This document shows, one piece after another, positions 36,568-44,800 of a DNA stretch of 55,831 nucleotides. Each line of letters opens with the position of its first letter. Position 1 is the first letter of the stretch. The notes below the pieces were generated by a model. The model saw only the letters and a list, made by a program, of their open reading frames with translations. It ran no database searches and was not told where the DNA came from. The DNA comes from DASZJY01 sp036260255 (GTDB taxonomy: Bacteria; Actinomycetota; Acidimicrobiia; Acidimicrobiales; AC-14). The position numbers were made by a program, and so were the translations under genes. The DNA is taken from contig DATAAF010000006.1 of assembly GCA_036260255.1 (NCBI GenBank), forward strand, positions 1 to 55,831, written 5' to 3'.

Positions 36568-37191
36568 CTACTTGGAGTAAAGCTCGACGATCAGGGACTC
36601 CCGCACGGGGACGTCGATGTGCTCCCGCAGCGGAAGGTCACGGACGGTGACCGACATGCCTCCGTCGCCGCCCTCGAGCCACGGCGGCATCGTGCGGTCG
36701 AGGGTGTCGAGGTTGTGGCGCAGCACGATCATCGACTGCGACTTGGGCCGCACCGCCACCACGTCGCGCTTGCGGACCTGGTAGCTCGGGATGGTGACCC
36801 GCCTCCCGTTGACGGTGATGTGGCCGTGGCGGACGAACTGGCGGGCCTGGCTGCGGCTCGACCCCCACCCGGCGCGGTAGACGACGTTGTCGAGGCGCTG
36901 CTCGAGCATGCGCAGGAGGTTCTCGCCGGTGATCCCCCCCTGGCGGTTGGCCTCCTCGTAGAGGTTGCGGAACTGCTTCTCGAGGACGCCGTAGATGCGG
37001 CGGGCCTTCTGCTTCTCGCGCAGCTGCAGGAGGTACTCGGACTCGCGGATCCTTCCCCGCCCGTGGTCGCCGGGGGGATAGGGGCGACGCTCGATGGGGC
37101 ACTTCATCGAGTCGCACTTGGGCCCCTTCAGGAACAGCTTCATGCGCTCGCGCCGGCAGAGGCGGCAGACCGGGCCGGTGTAGCGGGCCAT
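36568..37191 (-). CDS. rpsD: 30S ribosomal protein S4, zinc-binding form
   Basis: A primary 16S rRNA-binding protein and translational regulator in many bacteria. The N-terminus carries four Cys (Cys9, Cys12, Cys26, Cys31 in 'VCRLCRRERMKLFLKGPKCD' and 'SMKC'), the zinc-binding variant. The S4 RNA-binding domain includes 'RLDNVVYRAGWGSSRSQARQ' and 'VRHGHITVNGRRV'. 207 residues. It follows rpsK by three bases. Confidence 0.98.
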   Translation of the reverse strand: MARYTGPVCRLCRRERMKLFLKGPKCDSMKCPIERRPYPPGDHGRGRIRESEYLLQLREKQKARRIYGVLEKQFRNLYEEANRQGGITGENLLRMLEQRLDNVVYRAGWGSSRSQARQFVRHGHITVNGRRVTIPSYQVRKRDVVAVRPKSQSMIVLRHNLDTLDRTMPPWLEGGDGGMSVTVRDLPLREHIDVPVRESLIVELYSK

Positions 37192-37194
37192 GGT

Positions 37195-37593
37195 TCAGAC
37201 CCTCCGCCGCTTGGGGGGGCGGCAGCCGTTGTGGGGGATCGGGGTGAGGTCCTTGATGCCGCCCACCTCGATGCCGGCGGCGGCCAGCGAGCGGATGGCC
37301 GTCTCCCGGCCCGAGCCGGGGCCCTTCACGACGACCTCGACCCGCCGCACGCCGTGCTCCATCGCTCGCCGGGCGCAGGCCTCGGCGGCCATCTGGGCGG
37401 CGTAGGGCGTGGACTTCCGCGACCCCTTGAAGCCGACGTTGCCGGCCGAGGCCCAGGCGAGCACGTTGCCCTCGGTGTCGGTGATGGACACGATCGTGTT
37501 GTTGAACGAGCTCTTGATGTGCGCCACCCCGTAGGTGACGTTCTTCCGCTCCTTGCGGCGGGGACGGCGGCCTCCCGGCTTCGGCTTAGGCAC
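37195..37593 (-). CDS. rpsK: 30S ribosomal protein S11
   Basis: A platform protein that contacts mRNA near the exit channel. The 132 residues include 'YGVAHIKSSFNNTIVSITDT', 'NVLAWASAGNVGFKGSRKST' and the terminus 'DLTPIPHNGCRPPKRRRV'. GTG start 37593, 12 bases after rpsM. Confidence 0.98.
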   Translation of the reverse strand: MPKPKPGGRRPRRKERKNVTYGVAHIKSSFNNTIVSITDTEGNVLAWASAGNVGFKGSRKSTPYAAQMAAEACARRAMEHGVRRVEVVVKGPGSGRETAIRSLAAAGIEVGGIKDLTPIPHNGCRPPKRRRV

Positions 37594-37605
37594 GGGCTAG
37601 CACCC

Positions 37606-37983
37606 TTACTTCCTCACCTTCTTCTTCCCGGCCACGGTCTTCTTGGGCCCCTTGCGGGTGCGGGCGTTCGTGTGGGTGCGCTGGCCCCGCACCGGCAGAC
37701 CCCGGCGGTGGCGGATGCCCTGGTAGCACCCGATCTCGATCTTGCGCTTGATGTCCTGGGCGGTGTCGCGCCGCAGGTCACCCTCGACCTTGAGGTTCTG
37801 GTCGATCCAGACCCGGAGCTTGGCGACCTCCTCGTCGGTGAGGTCGCGGACCCGCGTGGAGGGATCGATTCCGGTGGCGTCGCACACCTGGTTCGCGGTC
37901 GTACGCCCGACCCCGAGGATGTAGGTGAGGGCGACCTCCAGCCGCTTCTCGCGAGGGATGTCGACGCCGGCGATGCGAGCCAT
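37606..37983 (-). CDS. rpsM: 30S ribosomal protein S13
   Basis: A head protein that contacts the P-site tRNA and forms bridges to the large subunit. The 125 residues include 'MARIAGVDIPREKRLEVALT', 'YILGVGRTTANQVC', 'HRRGLPVRGQRTHTNARTRK' and a Lys-rich tail. ATG 37983, four bases after rpmJ. Confidence 0.98.
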   Translation of the reverse strand: MARIAGVDIPREKRLEVALTYILGVGRTTANQVCDATGIDPSTRVRDLTDEEVAKLRVWIDQNLKVEGDLRRDTAQDIKRKIEIGCYQGIRHRRGLPVRGQRTHTNARTRKGPKKTVAGKKKVRK

Positions 37984-37987
37984 TGCC

Positions 37988-38101
37988 CTACCCCTGCCGC
38001 TGCTTGTGCCGCGGGTTGGTGCAGATGACCATGACCGTCCCCTGGCGGCGGATCACCTTGCACTTCTCGCAGATCTTCTTCACGCTGGGCCTTACTTTCA
38101 C
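37988..38101 (-). CDS. rpmJ: 50S ribosomal protein L36
   Basis: The smallest ribosomal protein, 37 residues: 'MKVRPSVKKICEKCKVIRRQ' then 'GTVMVICTNPRHKQRQG'. The zinc ligands Cys-x2-Cys, Cys and His are all present (the zinc-binding form). GTG start 38101. It lies between infA and rpsM in the standard order. Confidence 0.97.
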   Translation of the reverse strand: MKVRPSVKKICEKCKVIRRQGTVMVICTNPRHKQRQG

Positions 38102-38127
38102 GGCGTTCCGACTCCGGCGGTGGTGTT

Positions 38128-38159
38128 CGGGGGGTACTCGGGGGGGCGGAGCCCCCGAG
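38128..38159. repeat. Dispersed G/C palindrome, copy 2 (just after infA)
   Basis: On the plus strand a CGGGGGG run is followed by TA and then CTC-G7-C, GGA, GC5-GAG (38137-38159). The stem is near-perfect, with two extra G in the left arm. It starts five bases after the infA stop codon. The surrounding bases match those after tuf closely. It may act as a terminator, though it has no T-run. Confidence 0.75.
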
Positions 38160-38163
38160 GTCG

Positions 38164-38388
38164 CTACTTGTACCGGTAGGTGATGCGACCTCGGCTGAGG
38201 TCGTAGGGGGTCAGCTCGACCTGCACCCGATCGCCCGGCAGGATGCGGATGTAGTGCATCCGCATCTTTCCCGAGATGTGGGCGAGCACCTTGTGCCCGT
38301 TCTCCAGCTCCACGCGGAACATGGCGTTGGGCAGCGGCTCGACGACCGTTCCCTCGAGGACGATCGCATCTTCCTTGGGCTTGGGCAG
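38164..38388 (-). CDS. infA: Translation initiation factor IF-1, probable CTG start
   Basis: An OB-fold protein that occupies the A site during initiation. The protein reads 'PKPKEDAIVLEGTVVEPLPN' then 'AMFRVELENGHKVLAHISGK' and ends 'LSRGRITYRYK', all standard. There is no ATG, GTG or TTG at the family's usual start. AGGAGG at 38400-38395 is six bases before CTG 38388, which gives 74 residues, close to the usual 72-73. The nearest in-frame canonical start, GTG 38412, lies upstream of that AGGAGG and would add eight residues, with the ribosome site inside the coding region. I therefore prefer CTG. It is 172 bases after map. Confidence 0.9.
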   Translation of the reverse strand: MPKPKEDAIVLEGTVVEPLPNAMFRVELENGHKVLAHISGKMRMHYIRILPGDRVQVELTPYDLSRGRITYRYK

Positions 38389-38504
38389 AACATTCCTCCT
38401 GGAGACGTGCACGAGCCCCGGCGGACGCGCGGTACGGACCACCGCGTTGCCGGGGGAACGCTTCTATGCTAGCAGGTCCGCCGCGTTCCTCCTCCGGCCA
38501 CCAG

Positions 38505-38524
38505 TTGCCGGAACTGGCCGGCAA
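38505..38524 (-). terminator. Hairpin between map and infA
   Basis: TTGCCGG, six bases, CCGGCAA: a perfect seven-base inverted repeat 37 bases after the map stop. The map-infA gap (172 bases) is long for this operon, so a terminator plus a new infA promoter is plausible. A TAGCAT box lies further downstream on the minus strand, but I see no good -35. Confidence 0.35.
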
Positions 38525-38560
38525 CGGCGGGCGTGGTCCGAAGGACCCGGGTGCCCGCCG

Positions 38561-39304
38561 TCAATCCGAGACAGTCAGGATCTCCGGGCCGTTGTCGGTG
38601 ACGGCGATGGTGTGCTCGAAGTGGGCCGACAGCCGGCCGTCGGCGGTCAGCACCGTCCAGCCGTCGTCCAACAGGCGGGTGCGGGCGGTGCCGACGTTGA
38701 CCATGGGCTCGACCGCCAGCACGTGGCCGACCTTGAGCTTGATGCCTTTGCCCGGCTCGCCGTAGTTGGGGACCTTGGGCTCCTCGTGCATTGCCGTCCC
38801 GATGCCGTGGCCGACGTACTCCCGCACCACGTTGAAGCCCTCGCTCTCGGCGAGGGTCTGGACGGCGTGGCCGATGTCGGACAGGCGGCTGCCCTTCCGG
38901 ACGTGCTCGGCGCCCGCCAGCAGGCTCTCTCTCGTCGTCTTGATGAGCCGCTCCGCCTCGTCGGTGACCGACCCGATGGGGATGGTGCGGGCGGCGTCGG
39001 CGTGGTAGCCCTCGATGATCGCCCCGCAGTCGAGGGACAGGATGTCGCCCTCCTGCAGGACGTAGTCCCCCGGGATGCCGTGCACGATCACGTCGTTGGG
39101 TGACGTGCAGATCACCGCCGGGAACCCGTGGTAGCCGAGGAAGTTCGACAGCGCGTTGCGGCGCTCGAGCACCTCGCGGGCCACCAGGTCGAGCTGGTGG
39201 GTGGTGACCCCCGGGCGGGCCGCTCTGGTGCACTCGTCGAGCATCTCGGCCACCACCCGCCCGGCCCGTCGCATCTTGGCCACCTCGGCCTTGGACTTGA
39301 GCAT
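38561..39304 (-). CDS. map: Methionine aminopeptidase, type I
   Basis: Removes the initiator methionine from nascent proteins. The metal ligands are visible: Asp92 ('LSLDCGA'), Asp103 ('YHADAART'), His in 'YVGHGIGTAMHEEP', and Glu in 'LAVEPM' and 'HFEHTIAV'. 247 residues, the usual type Ia length. ATG 39304 overlaps the adk stop by one base (TGATG). The order secY-adk-map-infA is standard. Confidence 0.97.
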   Translation of the reverse strand: MLKSKAEVAKMRRAGRVVAEMLDECTRAARPGVTTHQLDLVAREVLERRNALSNFLGYHGFPAVICTSPNDVIVHGIPGDYVLQEGDILSLDCGAIIEGYHADAARTIPIGSVTDEAERLIKTTRESLLAGAEHVRKGSRLSDIGHAVQTLAESEGFNVVREYVGHGIGTAMHEEPKVPNYGEPGKGIKLKVGHVLAVEPMVNVGTARTRLLDDGWTVLTADGRLSAHFEHTIAVTDNGPEILTVSD

Positions 39305-39990
39305 CAGCCGCCACCCCGGGCGTGCTTGGTGGCGAGCGTCTTCAGCCGGCTGTCGACCGCCCGCTGGAGGCGGACCGTGACAGCGTCGGGGTCGCCCGTG
39401 CCGTCGACGGCGGCGAGCTTGTCCTTGGCCATGTACCAGGCAACGAGGGGCTCGGTCTCCCGCTCGTAGAGGGCGAGCCGGCGGGTGATGGCCGCCTCCG
39501 TGTCGTCCTCCCTCTCGACCACGTCGCCGCCGCAGCGGTCACAGGTCCAGTCGTCCTTGGGCGGGCGGTCGACGCTGTAGTTCGTGCCGCAGTTCTTGCA
39601 GACCCGCCGCCCGGCCAGGCGCTTGAGCACCACGTCGGTGGGGACGACCAGCTCGAGCACCAGGTCGATCCCACCGCCCCCGAGGATGTCGTCGAGCGCC
39701 TCCGCCTGGCGGACGTTGCGGGGGAAGCCGTCGAGGATGAACCCCCGGTCCTGGGCGTCGTCGGCGCCGAGACGCTCACGCACGACCTCGACCACCACGT
39801 CGTCCGGGACGAGGTCGCCCGCCTCCATGTAGGAGCGGGCCTTCTTCCCCGCCTCGGTCCCCTCCTTCACCGCGGCGCGGAACATGTCACCCGTGGAGAT
39901 CCGCGGGACGCCGTACGTGTCGGCCAAGCGATCAGCCTGGGTTCCCTTGCCGGCGCCCTGCTTGCCGAGGATGACGAGCCGGCGACTCAT
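39304..39990 (-). CDS. adk: Adenylate kinase, zinc-containing long form
   Basis: Interconverts AMP+ATP and 2 ADP. The P-loop is 'GKQGAGKGT' at residues 9-17; Lys-Gln replaces the more usual Pro-Pro. 'ISTGDMFRAAV' binds AMP. The LID domain carries four Cys in 'RVCKNCGTNYSV' and 'TCDRCGG', a structural zinc site. ATG 39990 is preferred. The C-terminal end 'RLKTLATKHARGGG' is slightly longer than usual. 228 residues. Confidence 0.96.
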   Translation of the reverse strand: MSRRLVILGKQGAGKGTQADRLADTYGVPRISTGDMFRAAVKEGTEAGKKARSYMEAGDLVPDDVVVEVVRERLGADDAQDRGFILDGFPRNVRQAEALDDILGGGGIDLVLELVVPTDVVLKRLAGRRVCKNCGTNYSVDRPPKDDWTCDRCGGDVVEREDDTEAAITRRLALYERETEPLVAWYMAKDKLAAVDGTGDPDAVTVRLQRAVDSRLKTLATKHARGGG

Positions 39991-40032
39991 CCCCACGTCA
40001 GCCGAGCCGGCTCCGGTTGGAAGACGGGGCCC

Positions 40033-41325
40033 TCATGCCAGAAAGCCCTCGTAGTTGCGCATCATGAGCTGGCTGTCGATCTGTTTCATCGTCTCCAGGG
40101 CGACGCCCACGGCGATGAGGATGGTGGTGCCGCCGAACGGGAAGCTGTCGATGTTGTAGACGGCGAGCGCGATCTGGGGCACGAGGGCGATGGCGGCCAG
40201 GAACAGCGACCCGGGGAGGGTGATGCGGTTCAGGATGGTGCCCAGGTAGCGCTCGGTGGGCGGTCCCGGCCGGATGCCGGGGATGAACCCGCCCTGCTTG
40301 CGGATGATGTCGGCCTGCTGCTGGGGGTTGAACGTGATCGCTGTGTAGAAGTACGTGAAGAAGATGATCATGAGCCCGTAGATCGTGATGTAGACGAAGT
40401 TGTCGGGCTGCACCAGGTACTCGTTCGTGAAGTCGACCACTCCCTTCCACGGCACCACGTTGGAGAGCAGCACGGGGAAGTACAGCACCGAGCTGGCGAA
40501 GATGATGGGGATGACGCCGGCCTGGTTGACCTTCAACGGGATGTAGGTGCTCTGGCCTCCGTACATGCGCCGGCCCACGACCCGCTTGGCGAACTGCACC
40601 GGGATGCGGCGCTGGCCCTGCTCGACGAAGACGATGGCCAGGATCATCCCGATGCCCATGAGCATCACCACGCCGAACAGGACGTTGCCGCCCTCGGCCC
40701 GGACGTTCGCCAGCTCGGCCGGCATGGTGCTGACCACGTTGGCGAAGATCAGGATCGACATGCCGTTGCCGATCCCCCGCTGGGTGACGAGCTCCCCCAT
40801 CCACATGACCACCGCGGTGCCCGCGGTGATGGTGAGCACGATGAGGGCGACGTGAGGGACGTCGAAATCGGTGACCAGGGAGGCGGTGGTGGCCTCGGCG
40901 CCCCCCAGGAGGCCGTTGTTGAACTGGTAGGTGATCCCGGTGGCCTGCAGGACGGCCAGTCCGACCGTCATGTAGCGGGTCCACTGGGTGATCTTCTTCT
41001 GCCCGACGGCGCCCTGCTTCTGCCACTGCTCGATCTTGGGGATCACGACGGCGAGGAGCTGCATGATGATCGAGCTGGTGATGTAGGGCATGATTCCGAG
41101 GGCGAACACCGCCATCTGGGTCAGGGCGCCGCCGGAGAAGAGGTTCAGGAAGCCCAGCACCCCGCCCCGCTCGGCGCTGCGCTGCAGCTCCTGCACGGCG
41201 GCGAAGTCGATGCCCGGCACGGTGACGTTCGAGCCCAGCCGGTAGAGCAGGATGATGAAGAGCGTGAACATGATCTTGTTCCGGAGATCCGGAATCTTGA
41301 ACATGTTCCTCAGGCTGGAGAGCAT
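40033..41325 (-). CDS. secY: Preprotein translocase subunit SecY
   Basis: The channel-forming subunit of the Sec translocon. The 430 residues with ten membrane segments match the family. Visible landmarks: 'LRNKIMFTLFIILLYRLGSN', 'PYITSSIIMQLLAVVIPKIE', 'GIGNGMSILIFANVV', and the cytosolic loop 'VQFAKRVVGRRMYGGQSTYI' with 'LKVNQAGVIPIIFASS', which binds SecA and ribosomes. ATG 41325, 15 bases after rplO and 42 bases before adk. Confidence 0.97.
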   Translation of the reverse strand: MLSSLRNMFKIPDLRNKIMFTLFIILLYRLGSNVTVPGIDFAAVQELQRSAERGGVLGFLNLFSGGALTQMAVFALGIMPYITSSIIMQLLAVVIPKIEQWQKQGAVGQKKITQWTRYMTVGLAVLQATGITYQFNNGLLGGAEATTASLVTDFDVPHVALIVLTITAGTAVVMWMGELVTQRGIGNGMSILIFANVVSTMPAELANVRAEGGNVLFGVVMLMGIGMILAIVFVEQGQRRIPVQFAKRVVGRRMYGGQSTYIPLKVNQAGVIPIIFASSVLYFPVLLSNVVPWKGVVDFTNEYLVQPDNFVYITIYGLMIIFFTYFYTAITFNPQQQADIIRKQGGFIPGIRPGPPTERYLGTILNRITLPGSLFLAAIALVPQIALAVYNIDSFPFGGTTILIAVGVALETMKQIDSQLMMRNYEGFLA

Positions 41326-41340
41326 GGCGCCTCGGAAGCC

Positions 41341-41829
41341 TCAGCGGTTGGTCAGGGCGTTGCCCGCCGCCGGCGGCCGACCGTGCCCGAACGGCGGCGG
41401 TAGGACCTCAACCGTACCGCCTGCGGCCGTGATCGCCGCTTCGGCCGACCGGGAGAAGGCGTGGGCGGCCACCCGGACGGGACGGTCGAGCTGGCCCCGT
41501 CCCAGCACCTTGACCAGGCCCTGTTTCTGGACCAGGCCGCGCGCCCGCAGGGCGTCCGGGTCGATCTCGTCGCCCTCGAACGCGGCGATGGTGTCGAGGT
41601 TGACCACCGCGTACTCGACCCGGAAGGGGTTGGTGAAGCCCTTGAGCTTGGGCACCCTGCGGCTCAGTGGCATCTGACCGCCCTCGAACCACGGCTTCAC
41701 CCCGCCGCGGGCGCCCTGGCCCTTCATGCCCCGGCCGGCGGTCTTCCCGCCCTTCCCGGCGATGCCCCGGCCGACGCGGCGCCGGGGCCGGCTCGATCCT
41801 GGGGCCGGGCGCAGCTCGTGCACCTTCAT
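41341..41829 (-). CDS. rplO: 50S ribosomal protein L15
   Basis: A late-assembly large-subunit protein. The 162 residues include the Gly/Arg-rich N-terminus ('RRRVGRGIAGKGGKTAGRGM'), 'KPWFEGGQMPLSRRVPKLKG' and 'ALRARGLVQKQGLVKVLGRG'. The start overlaps rpmD by four bases (ATGA). It ends with a short Pro/Gly tail, 'PPPFGHGRPPAAGNALTNR'. Confidence 0.97.
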   Translation of the reverse strand: MKVHELRPAPGSSRPRRRVGRGIAGKGGKTAGRGMKGQGARGGVKPWFEGGQMPLSRRVPKLKGFTNPFRVEYAVVNLDTIAAFEGDEIDPDALRARGLVQKQGLVKVLGRGQLDRPVRVAAHAFSRSAEAAITAAGGTVEVLPPPFGHGRPPAAGNALTNR

Positions 41830-42074
41830 CGGGCTGCCTCCTGGGAGGGTTGGGTGGCGGCGTCCCTCTTCGGGCGGGGCCGCGGCGGCGGCTCTTCGGG
41901 CACTTCCTCGACCGCCACCAGGTGGGGGACGCGAGCCAGCATGCCGCGGACCTCAGGGCGGTCGGGGAGGACCCTCGACTTGCCGACCCGGCCGAGGCCG
42001 AGCGCCCGCAGCGTGCCCCGGTGGGCGGGGCGGGCGCCGATGCCCGACCGGACCTGGACGACCTTCAGCCCCAT
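41826..42074 (-). CDS. rpmD: 50S ribosomal protein L30 with C-terminal tail
   Basis: The core (residues 1-58) is L30: 'LKVVQVRSGIGARPAHRGTL', 'LGLGRVGKSRVLPDRPEVRG', 'MLARVPHLVAVEEV'. A further 24 residues ('PEEPPPRPRPKRDAATQPSQ' and on) form a Pro/Arg-rich tail not found in short L30 proteins. ATG 42074 overlaps rpsE by one base (TGATG). Confidence 0.95.
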   Translation of the reverse strand: MGLKVVQVRSGIGARPAHRGTLRALGLGRVGKSRVLPDRPEVRGMLARVPHLVAVEEVPEEPPPRPRPKRDAATQPSQEAAR

Positions 42075-42661
42075 CAGGTGACCTCGGTGGGGACGTGGGG
42101 GCCGCGGCGCGTCTCGTTGTACGCCCGCAGCAGCCCGGGCGGGGTGACCTCCTCGGGGCTCTTGCCCCGGAGCCGGGCCACCTCGTCGGGCCGCTTGAGC
42201 GCCCGCAGGCCGGCCACCGTGGCATGGGCGACGTTGATGGCGTTGGACGAACCCAGCGACTTGGCGAGGATGTCGTGGACCCCCGCCGACTCCAGGATCG
42301 CCCGGGCGGCGCCACCGGCGATGACCCCGGTACCCGGCGCCGCCGGCTTCAGCAGCACCCGGCCGGCGCCGCGCTCGCCCAGCACCGGGTGGGTGATGGT
42401 CGATCCGGCCAGGGGGACGTCGAACAGGTTCTTCTTGGCCTCCTCGATGCCCTTCTGGATGGCGGCGGGCACCTCCTTGGCCTTGCCGTAGCCCAGCCCG
42501 ACCTTGCCGGCGCCGTCACCGACGACCACCAGGGCGGTGAAGGAGAAGCGGCGGCCTCCCTTGACGACCTTGGCCACCCGGTTGATGGTGATCACCCGCT
42601 CGGCGAACTGGCTGTCGCCCGCCGGACGCCCCCCGGCTCCCCGGTCCTGTCGCTGCGCCAT
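42074..42661 (-). CDS. rpsE: 30S ribosomal protein S5
   Basis: A decoding-fidelity protein at the mRNA entrance. The 195 residues include 'ERVITINRVAKVVKGGRRFS', 'GDGAGKVGLGYGKAKEVPAA', 'LLKPAAPGTGVIAGGAARAI' and 'SLGSSNAINVAHATVAGLRA'. ATG 42661 overlaps rplR by one base. The C-terminal tail 'YNETRRGPHVPTEVT' is short. Confidence 0.98.
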   Translation of the reverse strand: MAQRQDRGAGGRPAGDSQFAERVITINRVAKVVKGGRRFSFTALVVVGDGAGKVGLGYGKAKEVPAAIQKGIEEAKKNLFDVPLAGSTITHPVLGERGAGRVLLKPAAPGTGVIAGGAARAILESAGVHDILAKSLGSSNAINVAHATVAGLRALKRPDEVARLRGKSPEEVTPPGLLRAYNETRRGPHVPTEVT

Positions 42662-43026
42662 CAGAGCTCCAATCCTGCCTCGCGGGCAGCGTCGGCCACG
42701 GCCGCCACCCGGCCGTGGTAGAGGAACCCGCCCCGGTCGAACACGACCCGCTCGATCCCCGCGGCACGGGCCCGCTCGGCCACCAGCCGGCCCACGGCCG
42801 CGGCGGCCTGCTTGTTGCCGGTGGGGCCCGAGCGCAGGTCGGGCTCGACGGTGCTGGCGGCGGCGAGGGTCCGCCCGGCCACGTCGTCGATCACCTGGGC
42901 GGTGATGTGCCGGTTGGACCGGAACACGGCCAGCCGCGGCCGCTCGGGGGTGCCCCGCACCCGCTTGCGGACGCGCCGGTGCCGGCGCTGGCGGGCCAGC
43001 GCCTTCTGCCTGGGAGACGTGGTCAT
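42661..43026 (-). CDS. rplR: 50S ribosomal protein L18
   Basis: A 5S rRNA-binding protein. The 121 residues include 'RRHRRVRKRVRGTPERPRLA', 'VFRSNRHITAQVIDDVAGRT', 'VAERARAAGIERVVFDRGGF' and 'YHGRVAAVADAAREAGLEL'. It lies 28 bases after rplF. Confidence 0.98.
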   Translation of the reverse strand: MTTSPRQKALARQRRHRRVRKRVRGTPERPRLAVFRSNRHITAQVIDDVAGRTLAAASTVEPDLRSGPTGNKQAAAAVGRLVAERARAAGIERVVFDRGGFLYHGRVAAVADAAREAGLEL

Positions 43027-43054
43027 GGACGAGCCTCCGGTTGCGAGTGCGCGA

Positions 43055-43594
43055 TCACTTGGCAGCCTTCCCGGCCTTGCGGCGAACGGGCTCGCCGGCG
43101 TAGCGGACGCCTTTGCCCTTGTAGGGCTCGGGCTTGCGGATCTGGCGGATCTCGGCGGCCACCTGGCCGACCGCCTGCTTGTCGATGCCCCGAACCGAGA
43201 CGCGGGTCGGGGTGGGGACCTCGAAGGTGATGCCCTCGGGGGCCTCGAAGACCACCGGATGGCTGTACCCGAGGGCCAGTTCGATCCGGGTCGGGCCCTG
43301 GGCCGTCGCCCGGTAGCCCACGCCGACGATCTCCAGGTCCCGCTGGAACCCCTGGGTGACGCCCACGACCATGTTGTTGACCAACGACCGGGTCAGCCCG
43401 TGCAGGGCCCGGTGCCGGCGTTCGTCGTCGGGCCGCTCGACCACCAGGACGCCGTCGTCCTGGCGGACGGTCATGTCGGGGTGGATGTCCCGCTCGAGGG
43501 TGCCTCGCGGGCCCCTCACGACGATGTGACCGTCGGCCAGGGTGACCTCGACGCCGTCGGGCACGGGGATCGGTGCTCGTCCGATGCGCGACAT
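43055..43594 (-). CDS. rplF: 50S ribosomal protein L6
   Basis: Lies near the factor-binding site of the large subunit. The 179 residues comprise two related folds: 'MSRIGRAPIPVPDGVEVTLA', 'VRGPRGTLERDIHPDM', then 'GVTQGFQRDLEIVGVGYRAT' and 'VRGIDKQAVGQVAAEIRQIR' with 'KPEPYKGKGVRY'. Seven bases after rpsH. Confidence 0.98.
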   Translation of the reverse strand: MSRIGRAPIPVPDGVEVTLADGHIVVRGPRGTLERDIHPDMTVRQDDGVLVVERPDDERRHRALHGLTRSLVNNMVVGVTQGFQRDLEIVGVGYRATAQGPTRIELALGYSHPVVFEAPEGITFEVPTPTRVSVRGIDKQAVGQVAAEIRQIRKPEPYKGKGVRYAGEPVRRKAGKAAK

Positions 43595-43601
43595 CAGCGG
43601 T

Positions 43602-44006
43602 TCACCAGACGTAGCAGAGGACCTCGCCGCCGACCCGGCGCTCGCGCGCCTCGCGGTCGGTCAGCAGGCCCTGGCTCGTGGACAGGACGGCCACCCCGAG
43701 CCCGCCCAGCACCCGGGGAAGGCGGTCGGCCTTCGTGTAGACGCGCAGGCCGGGCTTGGACACCCGCCGCAGGCCGGAGATGGTCGGCACCCGGTCGGCC
43801 GAGTACTTCATGTCGATCTCGAGGATGCGGCCCGGCCGGGCGGGGTCGTCGAGCACCCGGAAGTCGGCGATGTAGCCCTCGCGCTGGAGGATCACGGCCA
43901 GCGACTCCTTGAGCTTGGACGACGGCATCCGCACCGTCTCCTGCATGGCGACGGCCGCGTTGCGGATGCGGGTGAGCATGTCGGCGATGGGATCGGTCAT
44001 GGTCAT
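43602..44006 (-). CDS. rpsH: 30S ribosomal protein S8
   Basis: A primary 16S rRNA binder and, in E. coli, the repressor of the spc operon. The 134 residues begin 'MTMTDPIADMLTRIRNAAVA' and include 'SKLKESLAVILQREGYIADF' and 'GLGVAVLSTSQGLLTDREAR' before the end 'GGEVLCYVW'. ATG 44006 is kept; a second ATG lies two codons later. Seven bases after rpsN. Confidence 0.98.
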   Translation of the reverse strand: MTMTDPIADMLTRIRNAAVAMQETVRMPSSKLKESLAVILQREGYIADFRVLDDPARPGRILEIDMKYSADRVPTISGLRRVSKPGLRVYTKADRLPRVLGGLGVAVLSTSQGLLTDREARERRVGGEVLCYVW

Positions 44007-44013
44007 GGGCGCC

Positions 44014-44199
44014 TCACCAGCTCGCCTTGGTGACGCCAGGGACCTCCCCGGCGTGCACCATCTCTCGCAGGCAGATCCGGCACAGCCCGAACGAGCGGTA
44101 GACCGCGCGCGGCCGTCCGCACCGTCGGCACCGGGTGTAGGCCCGCACGCGGAACTTGGGCTTGCGCTGCTGCTTGTGGATCAGTGCCTTCTTGGCCAA
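44014..44199 (-). CDS. rpsN: 30S ribosomal protein S14, type Z
   Basis: The short zinc-binding S14: 61 residues with 'YTRCRRCGRPRAVYRSFGLC' and 'RICLREM', giving the two Cys-x2-Cys pairs. The C-terminus is 'EMVHAGEVPGVTKASW'. It lies 22 bases after rplE. Confidence 0.98.
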   Translation of the reverse strand: MAKKALIHKQQRKPKFRVRAYTRCRRCGRPRAVYRSFGLCRICLREMVHAGEVPGVTKASW

Positions 44200-44221
44200 C
44201 AGGTGCTCCTCGATGTGCTCG

Positions 44222-44800
44222 TCACTCGCCGCGGCGGAACGGGAACCCGAAGGCGTCGAGCAGGGCCCGCCCTCCGGCGTCGTCCGTCGCCGTGGTCACG
44301 ATGGTGATGTCCATCCCCCGGACGGTGTCGATCTTGTCGTAGTTGATCTCGGGGAAGATCAGCTGCTCGTCCACGCCGAAGGTGTAGTTGCCCCGGCCGT
44401 CGAAGGCGTTGGGCGGGAGGCCGCGGAAGTCCCGGATGCGGGGGATGGCGATGCTGATGAGGCGGTCGAGGAACTCCCACATGCGGTCGCCCCGCATGGT
44501 GACCTTGGCGCCGATGGCGTTGCCCTCGCGGAGCTTGAAGGCGGCGATCGAGCGCCGAGCCCGGGTGACCAACGGCTTCTGGCCGGTGATGGCGGTGAGG
44601 TCCTCTACCGCCCCTTCGAGCAACGACGGCTGCTGGGTGGCCCGCCCGACGCCCATGTTCACGACGATCTTCTCGAGGCGCGGGACCTGCATGACGTTGC
44701 CCAGGCCCAGCTTCTCCTGGAGGGCGGCGCGCAGCTCCTCGTCGTAGCGGCGCTTCAGGCGCGGGACCTGGCGCGGGGGTGCCTCGGCGGTGGCGCTCAC
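44222..44800 (-). CDS. rplE: 50S ribosomal protein L5
   Basis: A 5S rRNA-binding protein contacting the P-site tRNA. GTG 44800 gives 192 residues and overlaps the rplX stop by four bases (GTGA), which decides the start. Family blocks: 'VPRLEKIVVNMGVGRATQ', 'ITGQKPLVTRARRSIAAFKL', 'GAKVTMRGDRMWEFLDRLI' and 'DFRGLPPNAFDGRGNYTFGV'. Confidence 0.97.
   Translation of the reverse strand: MSATAEAPPRQVPRLKRRYDEELRAALQEKLGLGNVMQVPRLEKIVVNMGVGRATQQPSLLEGAVEDLTAITGQKPLVTRARRSIAAFKLREGNAIGAKVTMRGDRMWEFLDRLISIAIPRIRDFRGLPPNAFDGRGNYTFGVDEQLIFPEINYDKIDTVRGMDITIVTTATDDAGGRALLDAFGFPFRRGE

Noticed and set aside
39322..41403. 693-codon plus-strand frame rich in His, Asp and Glu opposite adk-secY
   Set aside because: The composition is what the reverse complement of GC-rich adk and secY codons gives; not a metal-binding protein.
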